A stretch of DNA of 64,000 nucleotides from Phytopseudomonas seleniipraecipitans (lineage in GTDB: Bacteria > Pseudomonadota > Gammaproteobacteria > Pseudomonadales > Pseudomonadaceae), in contig NZ_FNBM01000011.1 of the NCBI RefSeq assembly GCF_900102335.1, forward strand, positions 62,001-126,000. The letters run 5' to 3'. A program made the translations under genes and the position numbers. Below are positions 8,212 through 16,296 of this stretch, piece by piece. How positions within the stretch are numbered: the first letter of the stretch is position 1; each line of letters begins with the position of its first letter. The notes under the pieces were generated by a model, which saw nothing but the letters and a program-made list of their open reading frames with translations, made no database searches and was not told the origin of the DNA.

Positions 8212-8672
8212 TGCGCGCCTGGCGTGTCGCCAAGGCCAAGCGGGCGACCGATCTGTCCGGGCGTGGCGCCGCCATCGAAGGCGGGCGCTGGAACGAGCAG
8301 GATGTCGCAGCGGTGTACATGGGACTCTCCCCTGCCATCTGCTGCCTGGAAACCTTCGTGCATGCGGAGGGGCCACCGGCGATGCCGATGAAAATCACCT
8401 GCTTCGAGCTGCCGGACGATCTTGATCTTTACTGGGAGCCTGAGGCCAGTGCGCTACCGAATGGCTGGAGCGCATTGCCCGTGGACCGCCCGAGCATGGA
8501 CTACGGCAGCGCCTGGCTGCGGGCTGTCAGCCACCTCGGATTGATCGTGCCGTCGGCGGTGCTGCCGCTGGAGCGCAACCTCGTGATCAACCCGCTGCAC
8601 CCGGCCGTCAGCCGTATCCGCATCGTCGATACCTACGATTTCACTTACGACCCACGCATGTTCAAGGCGTGA
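8211..8672 (+). CDS. RES-domain toxin
   Basis: 153 residues of the RES family (PF08808). Characterised members are ADP-ribosyltransferase-like NAD+-degrading enzymes. Family landmarks visible are MRAWRVAKAKRATDLSGRGA with GGRWNEQ (the arginine/glycine signature), YMGLSPAICCLETFVH (the central glutamate), and the near-C-terminal LVINPLHP. The ATG at 8211 overlaps the antitoxin stop, giving tight coupling. Two earlier in-frame ATGs at 8193 and beyond lie inside the antitoxin gene and are less likely. Expected effect is NAD depletion and growth arrest when the antitoxin is lost. Confidence 0.92.
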   Translation: MRAWRVAKAKRATDLSGRGAAIEGGRWNEQDVAAVYMGLSPAICCLETFVHAEGPPAMPMKITCFELPDDLDLYWEPEASALPNGWSALPVDRPSMDYGSAWLRAVSHLGLIVPSAVLPLERNLVINPLHPAVSRIRIVDTYDFTYDPRMFKA

Positions 8673-8690
8673 GCACCTTCAGGAAACCGT

Positions 8691-9188
8691 GTGAATATTC
8701 GTCCTATTACCGAAGCCGATTTCAATCAGGTCTGGCCGATCATCCGCGATGTCGTCCAGGGCCAGGAAACCTACGCCTATGACCCGGCCATGGACCGTGA
8801 AACAGCCTGGAAAACCTGGGTCGAGTTGCCCCGCGCGACCTATGTGGCCGAAGAGAACGGGCAGATCCTCGGCAGCTATTACATCAAGGCCAACGCCGCG
8901 GGGCCGGGCGACCACGTCTGCAACTGCGGCTACATGACTTCGCCGGCCGCGCGCGGAAAAGGCGTGGCGAGCGCGCTGTGCCAGCACTCGCTGCACATCG
9001 CCCGCGAGCTGGGCTTTCAGGCGATGAAGTTCAACTCCGTGGTGGCAACTAACACAGTCGCCGTGGCGCTCTGGCAGAAGCACGGCTTTACCATCGTCGG
9101 TACCCTGCCGAAGGCCTACCGTCATCGCACGCTCGGCTTGGTGGATTGCCATGTGATGTACCGCTGGCTGAACGACAATGATCTTTAG
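8691..9188 (+). CDS. GNAT family N-acetyltransferase
   Basis: 165 residues with the GNAT fold. The acetyl-CoA loop lies in YMTSPAARGKGVASAL (R-x-x-G-x-G/A pattern near residue 92), followed by ALWQKHGFTIVGTLPKAYRH near the end. It uses acetyl-CoA to modify an unidentified amine substrate. The GTG start is supported by AGGAAACC just upstream. It lies 18 bases after the RES toxin gene and may be cotranscribed, but nothing shows a functional link. Confidence 0.85.
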   Translation: MNIRPITEADFNQVWPIIRDVVQGQETYAYDPAMDRETAWKTWVELPRATYVAEENGQILGSYYIKANAAGPGDHVCNCGYMTSPAARGKGVASALCQHSLHIARELGFQAMKFNSVVATNTVAVALWQKHGFTIVGTLPKAYRHRTLGLVDCHVMYRWLNDNDL

Positions 9189-9258
9189 CCGAAAGATTGC
9201 CTGCGATGGCCACAAAGTGGCGGGAGCGGCCGTTCACGATCGTGGGAGGGGCTCTAGG

Positions 9259-9336
9259 CGTAGGGTGGACGACGCTTCATCCGTCCACCGCTTTACGATC
9301 GCAATGGTGGATGAAAAAAGCGCCATCCACCCTACG
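9259..9336. repeat. GTAGGGTGGA palindromic repeat, copy 1
   Basis: 78 bp beginning CGTAGGGTGGACGACGCTTC and ending CCATCCACCCTACG, so the ends are complementary. Inside are GTCCACCGC and AATGGTGGATG, again mutually complementary. The same unit, inverted, occurs twice at 34871-35111. Confidence 0.75.
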
Positions 9337-9377
9337 TCTACCTGGGATGCGCGCAGATGATGCGTAACCTACGAATG

Positions 9378-9441
9378 GTGGGAGCGGGCGGGGACGCCCA
9401 GTTGTTCATGCACGCGAATCGCGGGCACGGCCCGCTCCCAC
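9378..9441. repeat. REP-like palindrome GTGGGAGCGGGC ... GCCCGCTCCCAC
   Basis: 12-bp complementary ends enclose GGGGACGCCC and GCGGGCACGGCCCGC-type inner stems. This is the familiar small intergenic palindrome of Pseudomonas genomes. Confidence 0.65.
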
Positions 9442-9444
9442 AGT

Positions 9445-9550
9445 CGTAGGGTGGACGACGCCTCATCTACGCGGCCCGACCCGTCCACCGCTCTGCGATC
9501 GCAATGGTGGATGAAAAGAGCGTCAGCTACGCGCCCCGATCCACCCTACG
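9445..9550. repeat. GTAGGGTGGA palindromic repeat, copy 2
   Basis: 106 bp with the same ends as copy 1 but with two extra internal segments containing TACGCGGCCCGA and TACGCGCCCCGA. The central TCGCAATGGTGGATGAAAA is shared with copy 1. Confidence 0.7.
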
Positions 9551-9610
9551 TCCGCTATTGCCTTGCTGCCGTCTATCGTCAGCAGCTCCTGAGACCTTAC
9601 TTGCAGGTAA

Positions 9611-10783
9611 CTACCTGAAGCGCGCCAGCGAGAACGGTGACAGGTCGACGGCGCCGGGTTCGTTGCAATGGTGCATGGCCAAGGCTTCGCCGATACCGGC
9701 GGAATGCTTGAAGCCGTGCCCCGAGCAGGCCGACACCAGGGTCACGTTGGCCATCTGCGGATGGGCGTCGATGATGAAGTTGAAATCCGGGGTGATGGTG
9801 TAGGTGCAGACCTTCGACTTGAGCACCCGCCTCGACACACCCAGCAAGCGGCCGGCTACGTGGGCGTCGTACATGGCATCGATATCGGCCTGGCTGACGC
9901 TGCGGTCCACCGCATCCGGGTCGCAGCCTTCGAGGTACTGCTCGGTGGCGATCTTGATGGCGTTCTCGCCCGGCAACGGCGCAAAGCCGTAGCAACTGTC
10001 GGTGTCCGCCGCGCCGTGCAGCAGGATATACACCGGGGAATCGGCGGCAAACCGCTCGGGCTCGTCGAGCTCGAACCAGAACAACTGCTGACGACAGACC
10101 TTGAGCAAACTCTCGACCGGCGCACCGAGCAGCCGGCCAGTCCACATGCCGGCGCAGACAATGGCCTTGTCGGCAGTCAGCGCGCCGCTGCTGGTTTGCA
10201 CGCGAACACCCTGGCCCAGGGACTCGATGGCGGTCACTGGCGTGTTGTTGTACAGGGTCGCCCCCAACTGTTCGGCCAGCTTCAGTTGCACGTCGATGGC
10301 CCGCTCTGGCCGCACATAACCGGCGCCCGGCTCGAAGTAGCCGACAGCGTTCTCACCGTAACCATCGAACTGCGGAAACCGCGTGCGCAGCTGCGTCGCG
10401 TCGAGCAGGCTGTGCTCGATGCCGAAGCGCTCGGCCAAGGCCGCCGTCTCGCCCGCGAAATCCGCTGTGCCATGCCCACGGGTTGGCGTGTCGCTGCTGC
10501 TCAGCATCAGCATGCCGCAGGCCTCGAACAACGCTTCGCCGCTCTGCGCCTCCAGTTCACGCCAGATGCGCTGGGCATTCAGCGCCAGCGGTACATAGGC
10601 AGCGCCCTCGCCAACCGCCTGGCGGGTGATGCGCGTATCGCCATGGCTGGAACCGAGATCATGGGGCGGCGCATGACGATCCACGCCAGCTACACGCACA
10701 CCGCGCTTGGCCAGCTGATACAGGGTGGCGGCGCCCATGGCGCCCAGTCCGATGACGATGACGTCGTAGTGCTGCATGCTCAC
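9611..10783 (-). CDS. solA: N-methyl-L-tryptophan oxidase-like flavoprotein
   Basis: 390-residue amino-acid oxidase of the monomeric sarcosine oxidase/MTOX family. It starts with the FAD-binding DVIVIGLGAMGAATLYQLAKRG. The conserved GSSHGDTRITRQAVGEG stretch follows near residue 45. The SCYGFAPLPG motif near residue 300 carries the cysteine that binds FAD covalently in this family. It would demethylate N-methyl amino acids with release of formaldehyde and hydrogen peroxide. The GTG start gives MSMQHYDV; an ATG two codons later is equally possible. It overlaps the upstream HD-domain gene by four bases. Confidence 0.88.
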   Translation of the reverse strand: MSMQHYDVIVIGLGAMGAATLYQLAKRGVRVAGVDRHAPPHDLGSSHGDTRITRQAVGEGAAYVPLALNAQRIWRELEAQSGEALFEACGMLMLSSSDTPTRGHGTADFAGETAALAERFGIEHSLLDATQLRTRFPQFDGYGENAVGYFEPGAGYVRPERAIDVQLKLAEQLGATLYNNTPVTAIESLGQGVRVQTSSGALTADKAIVCAGMWTGRLLGAPVESLLKVCRQQLFWFELDEPERFAADSPVYILLHGAADTDSCYGFAPLPGENAIKIATEQYLEGCDPDAVDRSVSQADIDAMYDAHVAGRLLGVSRRVLKSKVCTYTITPDFNFIIDAHPQMANVTLVSACSGHGFKHSAGIGEALAMHHCNEPGAVDLSPFSLARFR

Positions 10784-11436
10784 TCCTCTATAGACGGTTG
10801 GATTTCCTCGCGAAACGCAGCGAGGAACGCGACCATCCGCGCGTGCCGCTGCTCGGCCAGTCGCGCGCCTGCAGCGGTCTGAAAGCCGGAGGCCAGGCCC
10901 AGCAGCTTGGTGCGGAAATGATCGAGGGCGAAACGCTGGTCATCCAGTGGGCGATGCCGCGCGTCGATGTCGTCGGCGTCATACAACGCGCTGCCCATCC
11001 GCCCGGACACGTGGAAGCAGCGCACCACGCCGATCAGGCCAATCGCATCGAGGCGGTCGGCATCCTGCAGGATGCGCGCCTCCAGGCTGGTCGGCGGGAT
11101 TGCGGCGGAGAAGCTGTGTGCTTCGATGGCATGGCAGGCGGCGGCGATGCGCTCGTCACCCCACCCCAGGCTGGCGAGCATGTCAGCAGCACGTGCGGCA
11201 GACAGGCGCGACGCCTTGGCGCGCAACGGCGAATCCTTTTCCACCGCCACACAGTCGTGCAACAGCACGGCGGCCAACAACAGCTCCAGATCGCCACCCT
11301 CTTCGCGCTGCAGCCGCTGAATATTGGCCCACACACGCTGCAGGTGCGACAGGTCGTGGGCACCATCGTCGGTAGAGGGCGTGCAGAGTGCCAACAGACG
11401 GCTGGCCAGCTGAGAATAAGGAGCAAAACAGATCAC
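10780..11436 (-). CDS. HD-domain phosphohydrolase family protein (YedJ-like)
   Basis: 218 residues with the HD metal-site signature: HDLSHLQRVW near residue 27, LLHDC near residue 58 and the later DADRLDAIG. This is the pattern of small stand-alone HD hydrolases acting on nucleotides or related phosphoesters. No substrate can be assigned. It is upstream of solA, overlapping its start by GTGA, so the two are probably cotranslated. The GTG start at 11436 has only a weak ribosome site, so the true start could be a few codons later. Confidence 0.82.
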   Translation of the reverse strand: MICFAPYSQLASRLLALCTPSTDDGAHDLSHLQRVWANIQRLQREEGGDLELLLAAVLLHDCVAVEKDSPLRAKASRLSAARAADMLASLGWGDERIAAACHAIEAHSFSAAIPPTSLEARILQDADRLDAIGLIGVVRCFHVSGRMGSALYDADDIDARHRPLDDQRFALDHFRTKLLGLASGFQTAAGARLAEQRHARMVAFLAAFREEIQPSIEE

Positions 11437-11512
11437 GGGTGAGCTCGTAGATTAGCGGTCGACAGGGAAACGTAGCGGCCCGATGCCCGTGCAGGCAAAC
11501 GCGCCACTCAGG

Positions 11513-12046
11513 TTACAGATCGCTTTCTTCGACCATTCGCGCGCTGCTGGCATCCAAGGCGTAGGCAGCGTCTGCCAGGTCGTTGCTAACCGGCTCGACC
11601 TTGAGCGTACCGTTGACCCACAGCGGCTCGTAGATATCCGTCAAGGCGATGCCTTTGGGGTAGCGCACCAGCACCAACTGATTGGGTGGCGGCGGCGGTA
11701 CGTGAATGCAGGCGCCCGGATAAGGCACCAGGAAAAACAGCGTACTGCGCCCGGCGTTGTCGGTTTCCAGCGGCACCGGATAGCCACCGAGGCGAATCTG
11801 TTTGCCGTTCATGGCGGGCACCGTCTTGGCCGAATACATGACGGCGGGCAGTCCCTTGTCCTGCTGCTTGAGGCCCCCTTTGCTGTCGAAGCTGCCCAGC
11901 GCTTCGGGCGTGTCGTGGGTGATCTCCGGCATCTGTTCGAGCGCACGCTGATCCTCTTCAGGCATCAGCTCCAGCCAGTCGGTTTCCGGCAGTTCGGCGC
12001 GGGCGATGCCGCAGATCAACAGCAGAACAAGAGACAGGTAACGCAT
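11513..12046 (-). CDS. DUF3299 family secreted protein
   Basis: 177 residues. A signal peptide (MRYLSLVLLLICGIARA, cleaved before ELPETDW) is followed by a domain matching DUF3299: LPAVMYSAKTVPAMNGKQIRLGGYPVPLE, FFLVPYPGACIHVPPPPPNQ and an LWVNGTLKVEP end. The CIHVPPPPPNQ segment is the family hallmark. Function is unknown; members are periplasmic and often near envelope transport genes. The internal ATG is chosen because an upstream start would put nine residues before the signal peptide. Confidence 0.82.
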   Translation of the reverse strand: MRYLSLVLLLICGIARAELPETDWLELMPEEDQRALEQMPEITHDTPEALGSFDSKGGLKQQDKGLPAVMYSAKTVPAMNGKQIRLGGYPVPLETDNAGRSTLFFLVPYPGACIHVPPPPPNQLVLVRYPKGIALTDIYEPLWVNGTLKVEPVSNDLADAAYALDASSARMVEESDL

Positions 12047-12110
12047 CGACGGGACTCGCGGCAGTAGGACCAACGGAAAGTAGCCCGTCGTCGATGCGTC
12101 AGGCTACGGT

Positions 12111-12359
12111 TCAGCGCTTCTTGGTGATCAGGCCGTAGATCACCAGCAGGATGATCGCACCAACCACTGCGCCGATGAAACCAGCGCCTTCGCCTGCGCG
12201 GTAGATGCCCAGCGCCTGGCCACCGTAGGTAGCAGCGATGGAGCCACCGATACCCAGCAGGATGGTCATGATCCAACCCATGCTGTCGTCGCCTGGCTTG
12301 AGGAAACGGGCGAGCAAGCCCACGATCAGGCCGATTAAAATAGTGCCGATAATACCCAT
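12111..12359 (-). CDS. GlsB/YeaQ/YmgE family small membrane stress protein
   Basis: 82 residues in three hydrophobic segments, starting MGIIGTILIGLIVGLLARFLKPG and continuing with GWIMTILLGIGGSIAATYGGQ, then the glycine-rich GEGAGFIGAVVGAIILLVIYG and a basic end. This is the transglycosylase-associated (PF04226) family of small inner-membrane proteins induced in stress. No catalytic role is known. The ribosome site AGGAGGGCG sits just ahead of the ATG. A terminator separates it from purK upstream. Confidence 0.9.
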   Translation of the reverse strand: MGIIGTILIGLIVGLLARFLKPGDDSMGWIMTILLGIGGSIAATYGGQALGIYRAGEGAGFIGAVVGAIILLVIYGLITKKR

Positions 12360-12375
12360 GACGCCCTCCTGATAG

Positions 12376-12409
12376 AAAAAAGGCGCCGCATTCGTGCGGC
12401 GCCTTTTTT
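12376..12409. terminator. Rho-independent terminator after purEK
   Basis: A perfect 15-bp inverted repeat (AAAAAAGGCGCCGCA / TGCGGCGCCTTTTTT) around a TTCG tetraloop. In the leftward direction it lies just downstream of purK and ends in a U run. Confidence 0.92.
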
Positions 12410-12455
12410 CAGACGAGGCCTGCGCAGGAGAGGTTCAACCTCTCGTGCCTGTGCC

Positions 12456-13541
12456 TCATTCGGCGGCGATCAGCGCTTGCACCTGGGCGATGCGGCTATC
12501 CAGGGCTGCGCGGTCGGCGCAGCGCAGGGTGGCGTGACCAACCTTGCGCCCGGCCTTGAAGGCCTTGCCGTAGTGATGCAGGTGGCACTCATCAATGGCC
12601 GCCACCTTATCCACAGCCGGAACGCTGCCGATGAAGTTGAGCATGGCGCTCTCGCCGACCTTGGCCGTCGAGCCCAGCGGCAGGCCGGCCACGGCGCGCA
12701 GATGGTTCTCGAACTGGCTGCACTCGGCACCCTCAATGGTCCAGTGCCCGGAGTTGTGCACCCGCGGCGCGATCTCGTTGGCCTTGAGGCCGCGGTCGAC
12801 TTCGAAGAACTCGAAAGCCATCACACCGACATAGTCGAGCTGCTTGAGCACGCGGCCCACATAATCTTCGGCCAGTGCCTGCAGCGGATGGTTGGTGCTG
12901 GCCACGGACAGGCTGAGAATGCCGCTGTCGTGAGTGTTGTGCACCAGCGGGTAGAAGCGCGTCTCGCCATCACGGCCACGCACGGCGACCAGCGACACTT
13001 CACCGCTGAACGGCACGAAGCCTTCAAGGATGCACGGCACGCTGCCCAATTCGGCGAAAGCACCGGTGACGTCTTCGGGCTTGCGTAGGACCTTCTGACC
13101 CTTGCCGTCATAACCCAGGGTGCGGGTCTTCATCACCGCGGGCAGACCAATGCTGGCAACAGCCGCATCGAGGTCGGCCTGAGACTGGATATCGGCGAAT
13201 TCCGGGGTGGGGATGCCCAGATCCTTGAACATCGACTTCTCGAACCAGCGATCACGAGCGATGCGCAGCGACTCGGCGTTCGGATAGACCGGCACGAACT
13301 GCGACAGGAACGCCACGGTTTCCGCGGGCACGCTTTCGAACTCGAAGGTCACCAGGTCGACCTCATCGGCCAGTTGACGCAGGTGATCCTGATCGCCGTA
13401 ATCGGCACGGATGTGCTCGCCCAGGGCCTGAGCGCAGGCATCCGGCGCCGGGTCGAGAAACGCGAAGTTCATGCCCAGCGGAGTCCCCGCCAGCGCCAGC
13501 ATGCGGCCGAGCTGGCCGCCCCCGATTACGCCGATCTTCAT
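12456..13541 (-). CDS. purK: N5-carboxyaminoimidazole ribonucleotide synthase PurK
   Basis: 361-residue ATP-grasp enzyme that carboxylates AIR to N5-CAIR using ATP and bicarbonate in purine synthesis. Landmarks are KIGVIGGGQLGRMLALAG at the N-terminus, PAVMKTRTLGYDGKGQ near residue 140 and ANEIAPRVHNSGHWTIEG near residue 255. The start is the ATG that overlaps the purE stop (TGATG); a GTG one codon earlier is also in frame. The product feeds PurE, encoded just upstream in the same operon. Confidence 0.96.
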   Translation of the reverse strand: MKIGVIGGGQLGRMLALAGTPLGMNFAFLDPAPDACAQALGEHIRADYGDQDHLRQLADEVDLVTFEFESVPAETVAFLSQFVPVYPNAESLRIARDRWFEKSMFKDLGIPTPEFADIQSQADLDAAVASIGLPAVMKTRTLGYDGKGQKVLRKPEDVTGAFAELGSVPCILEGFVPFSGEVSLVAVRGRDGETRFYPLVHNTHDSGILSLSVASTNHPLQALAEDYVGRVLKQLDYVGVMAFEFFEVDRGLKANEIAPRVHNSGHWTIEGAECSQFENHLRAVAGLPLGSTAKVGESAMLNFIGSVPAVDKVAAIDECHLHHYGKAFKAGRKVGHATLRCADRAALDSRIAQVQALIAAE

Positions 13542-14032
13542 CACTGCGCCCTCGGGTCCGGGTTATCCAGCACGGTGTTGGTCTGCTCGTCACGGAACTG
13601 CTTGAGCGCCGTGTGGAACTGCGGATGCTGGTGACCAAGGATGCTCGCCGCCAGCAGCGCAGCATTGATGGCGCCCGCCTTGCCGATGGCCAGGGTGGCG
13701 ACCGGAATGCCGGCCGGCATCTGCACGATCGACAGCAGCGAGTCGACGCCCGAAAGCATGGAAGACTGCACTGGCACGCCGAGCACCGGCAGGTGAGTCT
13801 TGGCGGCGCACATGCCCGGCAAGTGGGCAGCGCCACCCGCACCGGCGATGATCACCTGGATACCGCGGCCTTCAGCCTCTTCGGCGTACTGGAACAGCAG
13901 ATCCGGGGTGCGGTGGGCGGAAACCACCTTCACTTCGTTCGCAATGCCTAATTTATCCAGCATTTCGACGGTATGGCTCAGGGTGCTCCAGTCGGACTTG
14001 GAACCCATGATCACGCCTACCAGTGCGCTCAT
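13541..14032 (-). CDS. purE: N5-CAIR mutase PurE
   Basis: 163-residue class I PurE, which converts N5-CAIR to CAIR. The phosphate/substrate loops are visible as VIMGSKSDWSTL near the start and VVSAHRTPDLLF near residue 38. GAGGAAHLPGMCAA follows near residue 68. The ATG at 14032 is the first plausible start for this family; the frame extends upstream without matching PurE. It forms the purEK unit, with a possible attenuator hairpin in its leader. Confidence 0.96.
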   Translation of the reverse strand: MSALVGVIMGSKSDWSTLSHTVEMLDKLGIANEVKVVSAHRTPDLLFQYAEEAEGRGIQVIIAGAGGAAHLPGMCAAKTHLPVLGVPVQSSMLSGVDSLLSIVQMPAGIPVATLAIGKAGAINAALLAASILGHQHPQFHTALKQFRDEQTNTVLDNPDPRAQ

Positions 14033-14079
14033 CGTCGTGCCTCTCTCGTCTCGGGCGCTTGGCGCCGGGGCAGAAACAA

Positions 14080-14104
14080 CAAACCACGCGGAGGGCGTGG
14101 TTTG
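14080..14104 (-). promoter_or_regulatory. Leader hairpin ahead of purE, candidate attenuator
   Basis: CAAACCACGC and GCGTGGTTTG form a perfect 10-bp stem with a 5-base loop. Read leftwards it is followed by TTGTTTCT, a weak U-rich tail, and stands about 48 bases before the purE start. It may terminate part of the transcripts. A purine effector is not evident. Confidence 0.45.
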
Positions 14105-14220
14105 CGGAAACCGGAAATTATACCGCAGTCGTGCATAAAGGGTTAAGCCACGCTCGTCTGCAGCGCCCGGCGCCTCTACCGCGCTGTCCCGGAACCTGTA
14201 TCGGCATACACGCCCTGACG

Positions 14221-14234
14221 TTCGGCTTTCCGAA
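14221..14234. promoter_or_regulatory. AauR binding site (TTCGG-N4-CCGAA)
   Basis: TTCGGCTTTCCGAA matches exactly the inverted repeat reported for AauR in Pseudomonas putida (TTCGGNNNNCCGAA, from memory of that work). It lies about 130 bp upstream of the -24 element, a normal distance for an enhancer of a sigma54 activator. The aauR gene is in the same cluster. Confidence 0.85.
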
Positions 14235-14349
14235 CGAAAGCGGCGTGGAAAACCGAAATCCCGAATCAATATCCGCTGAAGACGTTTTCCTTGATTTTAA
14301 ATAGCCAATAATTTCAATTAGTTACCAATCCTGAGCGGCCACAGGGCGC

Positions 14350-14366
14350 TTGGCATGCATTCTGCT
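14350..14366 (+). promoter_or_regulatory. Sigma54 (-24/-12) promoter of aatJQMP
   Basis: TTGGCAT-N5-CTGCT matches the consensus TTGGCAC-N5-TTGCW with one change in each half and correct GG-to-GC spacing. It puts transcription start near 14377, about 90 bases before aatJ. Control by the sigma54 activator AauR fits. Confidence 0.8.
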
Positions 14367-14466
14367 CTTCTAAGCGTCAGGAATGCGATAGCTCTTCCAC
14401 AGAGAAGCCGCGCCACGCTGTGCGGCTTCAACAGCAAAATAACAACAACACCGAGGAATTCGATCC

Positions 14467-15375
14467 ATGCGTATTGTCCCCCGCGTACTGGCTGTTGCCG
14501 TAGCCGCTGCCCTGATGTCCAGCCCGGTCTTCGCCGCCGAACTGACCGGCACCCTGAAGAAGATCAAAGAGTCGGGCACCATCACCCTGGGCCACCGTGA
14601 CTCGTCCATCCCGTTCTCCTATTTCGGCGACACCTCCAAGCAGCCGGTCGGCTATTCCCACGACCTGCAGCTCAAAGTCGTCGACGCACTGAAGAAACAA
14701 CTGGAGCTGCCTGATCTGAAGGTGCGCTACAACCTGGTGACCTCGCAGACCCGTATTCCGCTGGTGCAGAACGGCACCGTGGACTTGGAATGCGGCTCCA
14801 CCACCAACAACGTCGAGCGCCAGCGTCAGGTCGACTTCTCCGTCGGCATCTTCGAAGTCGGTACCCGCCTGCTGACCAAGACCAGCAGCGGCGTGAACGA
14901 TTTCGACGACCTCAAGGGCAAGAACGTGGTGACCACCGCCGGCACCACCTCCGAGCGCCTGCTCAAGTCGATGAACGCCGAGAAGAAGATGGGCATGAAC
15001 GTGATTTCTGCCAAGGATCACGGCGAATCCTTCCTGATGCTCGAGTCCAACCGCGCCGTGGCCTTCATGATGGATGACGCGCTGCTGGCTGGCGAAATGG
15101 CCAAGGCCAAGAAGCCGGACGACTGGCACGTGGTCGGCACCCCGCAGTCCTTTGAAATCTACGGCTGCATGGTCCGCAAGGGCGACGAAGGCTTCAAGAA
15201 GGTGGTCGACGAGGCCATCAGCGCGACCTTCGCCTCCGGCGAGATCAACGATATCTACAACAAGTGGTTCCAGCAGCCAGTACCGCCCAAAGGCCTGAAC
15301 CTCAATTTCCCCATGAGCGACGAGCTGAAGAAGCTGATCGCCGAGCCAACCGACAAATCTGCCGAGCAGATCTGA
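14467..15375 (+). CDS. aatJ: Glutamate/aspartate ABC transporter substrate-binding protein AatJ
   Basis: 302 residues, GltI/AatJ type. A signal peptide (MRIVPRVLAVAVAAALMSSP, cut before AELTGTLKK) precedes a PBP2 fold. The ligand region reads GHRDSSIPFSYF, with the downstream ECGSTTNNVERQRQVDFS carrying the conserved arginine that binds the alpha-carboxylate. In the periplasm it binds glutamate, aspartate and probably their amides for AatQMP. It has its own upstream sigma54 promoter and AauR site, and a hairpin after the stop should favour excess production of this receptor. Confidence 0.95.
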   Translation: MRIVPRVLAVAVAAALMSSPVFAAELTGTLKKIKESGTITLGHRDSSIPFSYFGDTSKQPVGYSHDLQLKVVDALKKQLELPDLKVRYNLVTSQTRIPLVQNGTVDLECGSTTNNVERQRQVDFSVGIFEVGTRLLTKTSSGVNDFDDLKGKNVVTTAGTTSERLLKSMNAEKKMGMNVISAKDHGESFLMLESNRAVAFMMDDALLAGEMAKAKKPDDWHVVGTPQSFEIYGCMVRKGDEGFKKVVDEAISATFASGEINDIYNKWFQQPVPPKGLNLNFPMSDELKKLIAEPTDKSAEQI

Positions 15376-15383
15376 CGGCGTGA

Positions 15384-15416
15384 CGCTGCGCCCCTTTCAC
15401 GAGAAGGGGCGTAGCG
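15384..15416 (+). promoter_or_regulatory. Intercistronic hairpin between aatJ and aatQ
   Basis: CGCTGCGCCCCTT pairs with AAGGGGCGTAGCG, one mismatch in 13, with no U tract. It probably stabilises aatJ mRNA or partly ends transcription, as is usual after a receptor gene. Confidence 0.6.
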
Positions 15417-15549
15417 GGGATTCGGAGACGCCGACGGCCTCTCCTTCATATTTCCTGATGAAGCCGACACTCATCCGCCCACGCGGATGCGGGCGACTGT
15501 TGCCTGCCGCCGTGCTTCGCCGCTGTTTTCCATCTGAGGGGAAACCCGC

Positions 15550-16296
15550 ATGAACTACAACTGGGACTGGGGCATATTCTTCAAGTCCACCGGCATTGGC
15601 AGCGAGATCTACCTGGACTGGTTTATCACCGGTCTGGGCTGGACCATCGCCATCGCACTGGTGGGCTGGCTGATCGCCCTGTCACTCGGCTCGCTGCTCG
15701 GTGTGATGCGCACCGTGCCGAACCGTCTGATTTCAGGCATCGCCACGGCGTACGTGGAGGTGTTCCGCAACGTGCCGCTGCTGGTGCAGCTGTTCCTCTG
15801 GTACTTCCTGGTGCCCGACCTGCTGCCCGAACCGCTGGAACTGTGGTTCAAGCAGGACCTCAACCCGGCCACCTCGGCCTACCTGTCGGTTGTGGTCTGT
15901 CTCGGCCTGTTCACCGCAGCCCGCGTGTGCGAGCAGGTTCGTACCGGCATCCAGGCATTGCCGGCCGGCCAGACCGCCGCGGCCTACGCCATGGGTTTCC
16001 GCCTGCCGCAGATCTACAGCAACGTGCTGCTGCCCCAGGCCTACCGGATCATCATTCCGCCGTTAACCAGCGAATTCCTGAACATCTTCAAGAACTCCTC
16101 GGTGGCCTCGCTGATCGGTCTCATGGAGCTGCTCGCGCAGACCAAACAGACCGCCGAGTTCAGTGCCAACCTGTTCGAAGCCTTTACCCTGGCGACGCTG
16201 ATCTACTTCACCCTGAACATGAGCCTGATGATGATCATGCGCATGGTGGAACGTAAGGTCGCCGTGCCGGGCCTGATTTCCGTGGGAGGCAAATGA
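15550..16296 (+). CDS. aatQ: Glutamate/aspartate ABC transporter permease AatQ
   Basis: 248-residue inner-membrane subunit of the HisMQ family, equivalent to GltJ. Five or so helices are followed by the EAA loop (EQVRTGIQALPAGQTAAAYAMG near residue 135) that docks on the ATPase. It pairs with AatM, whose start overlaps its stop. A GAGGGGAAACC ribosome site precedes the ATG. Confidence 0.94.
   Translation: MNYNWDWGIFFKSTGIGSEIYLDWFITGLGWTIAIALVGWLIALSLGSLLGVMRTVPNRLISGIATAYVEVFRNVPLLVQLFLWYFLVPDLLPEPLELWFKQDLNPATSAYLSVVVCLGLFTAARVCEQVRTGIQALPAGQTAAAYAMGFRLPQIYSNVLLPQAYRIIIPPLTSEFLNIFKNSSVASLIGLMELLAQTKQTAEFSANLFEAFTLATLIYFTLNMSLMMIMRMVERKVAVPGLISVGGK

Larger units (their letters stand above)
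9189..9610. other. Repeat-rich intergenic region between GNAT gene and solA
   Basis: About 420 bases without a gene. It holds two GTAGGGTGGA palindromic repeats (9259-9336 and 9445-9550) and, between them, a GTGGGAGCGGGC/GCCCGCTCCCAC hairpin element at 9378-9441. The genes on both sides converge here, so the hairpins may also end transcripts. Confidence 0.7.
14033..14466. other. Divergent promoter region between purE and aatJ
   Basis: 434 bases with no gene. Leftwards it carries the purE leader hairpin (14080-14104). Rightwards it carries the AauR site (14221-14234) and the sigma54 promoter (14350-14366). The stretch 14280-14340 is AT-rich compared with its surroundings, as expected for a bendable region between enhancer and promoter. 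Confidence 0.75.
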
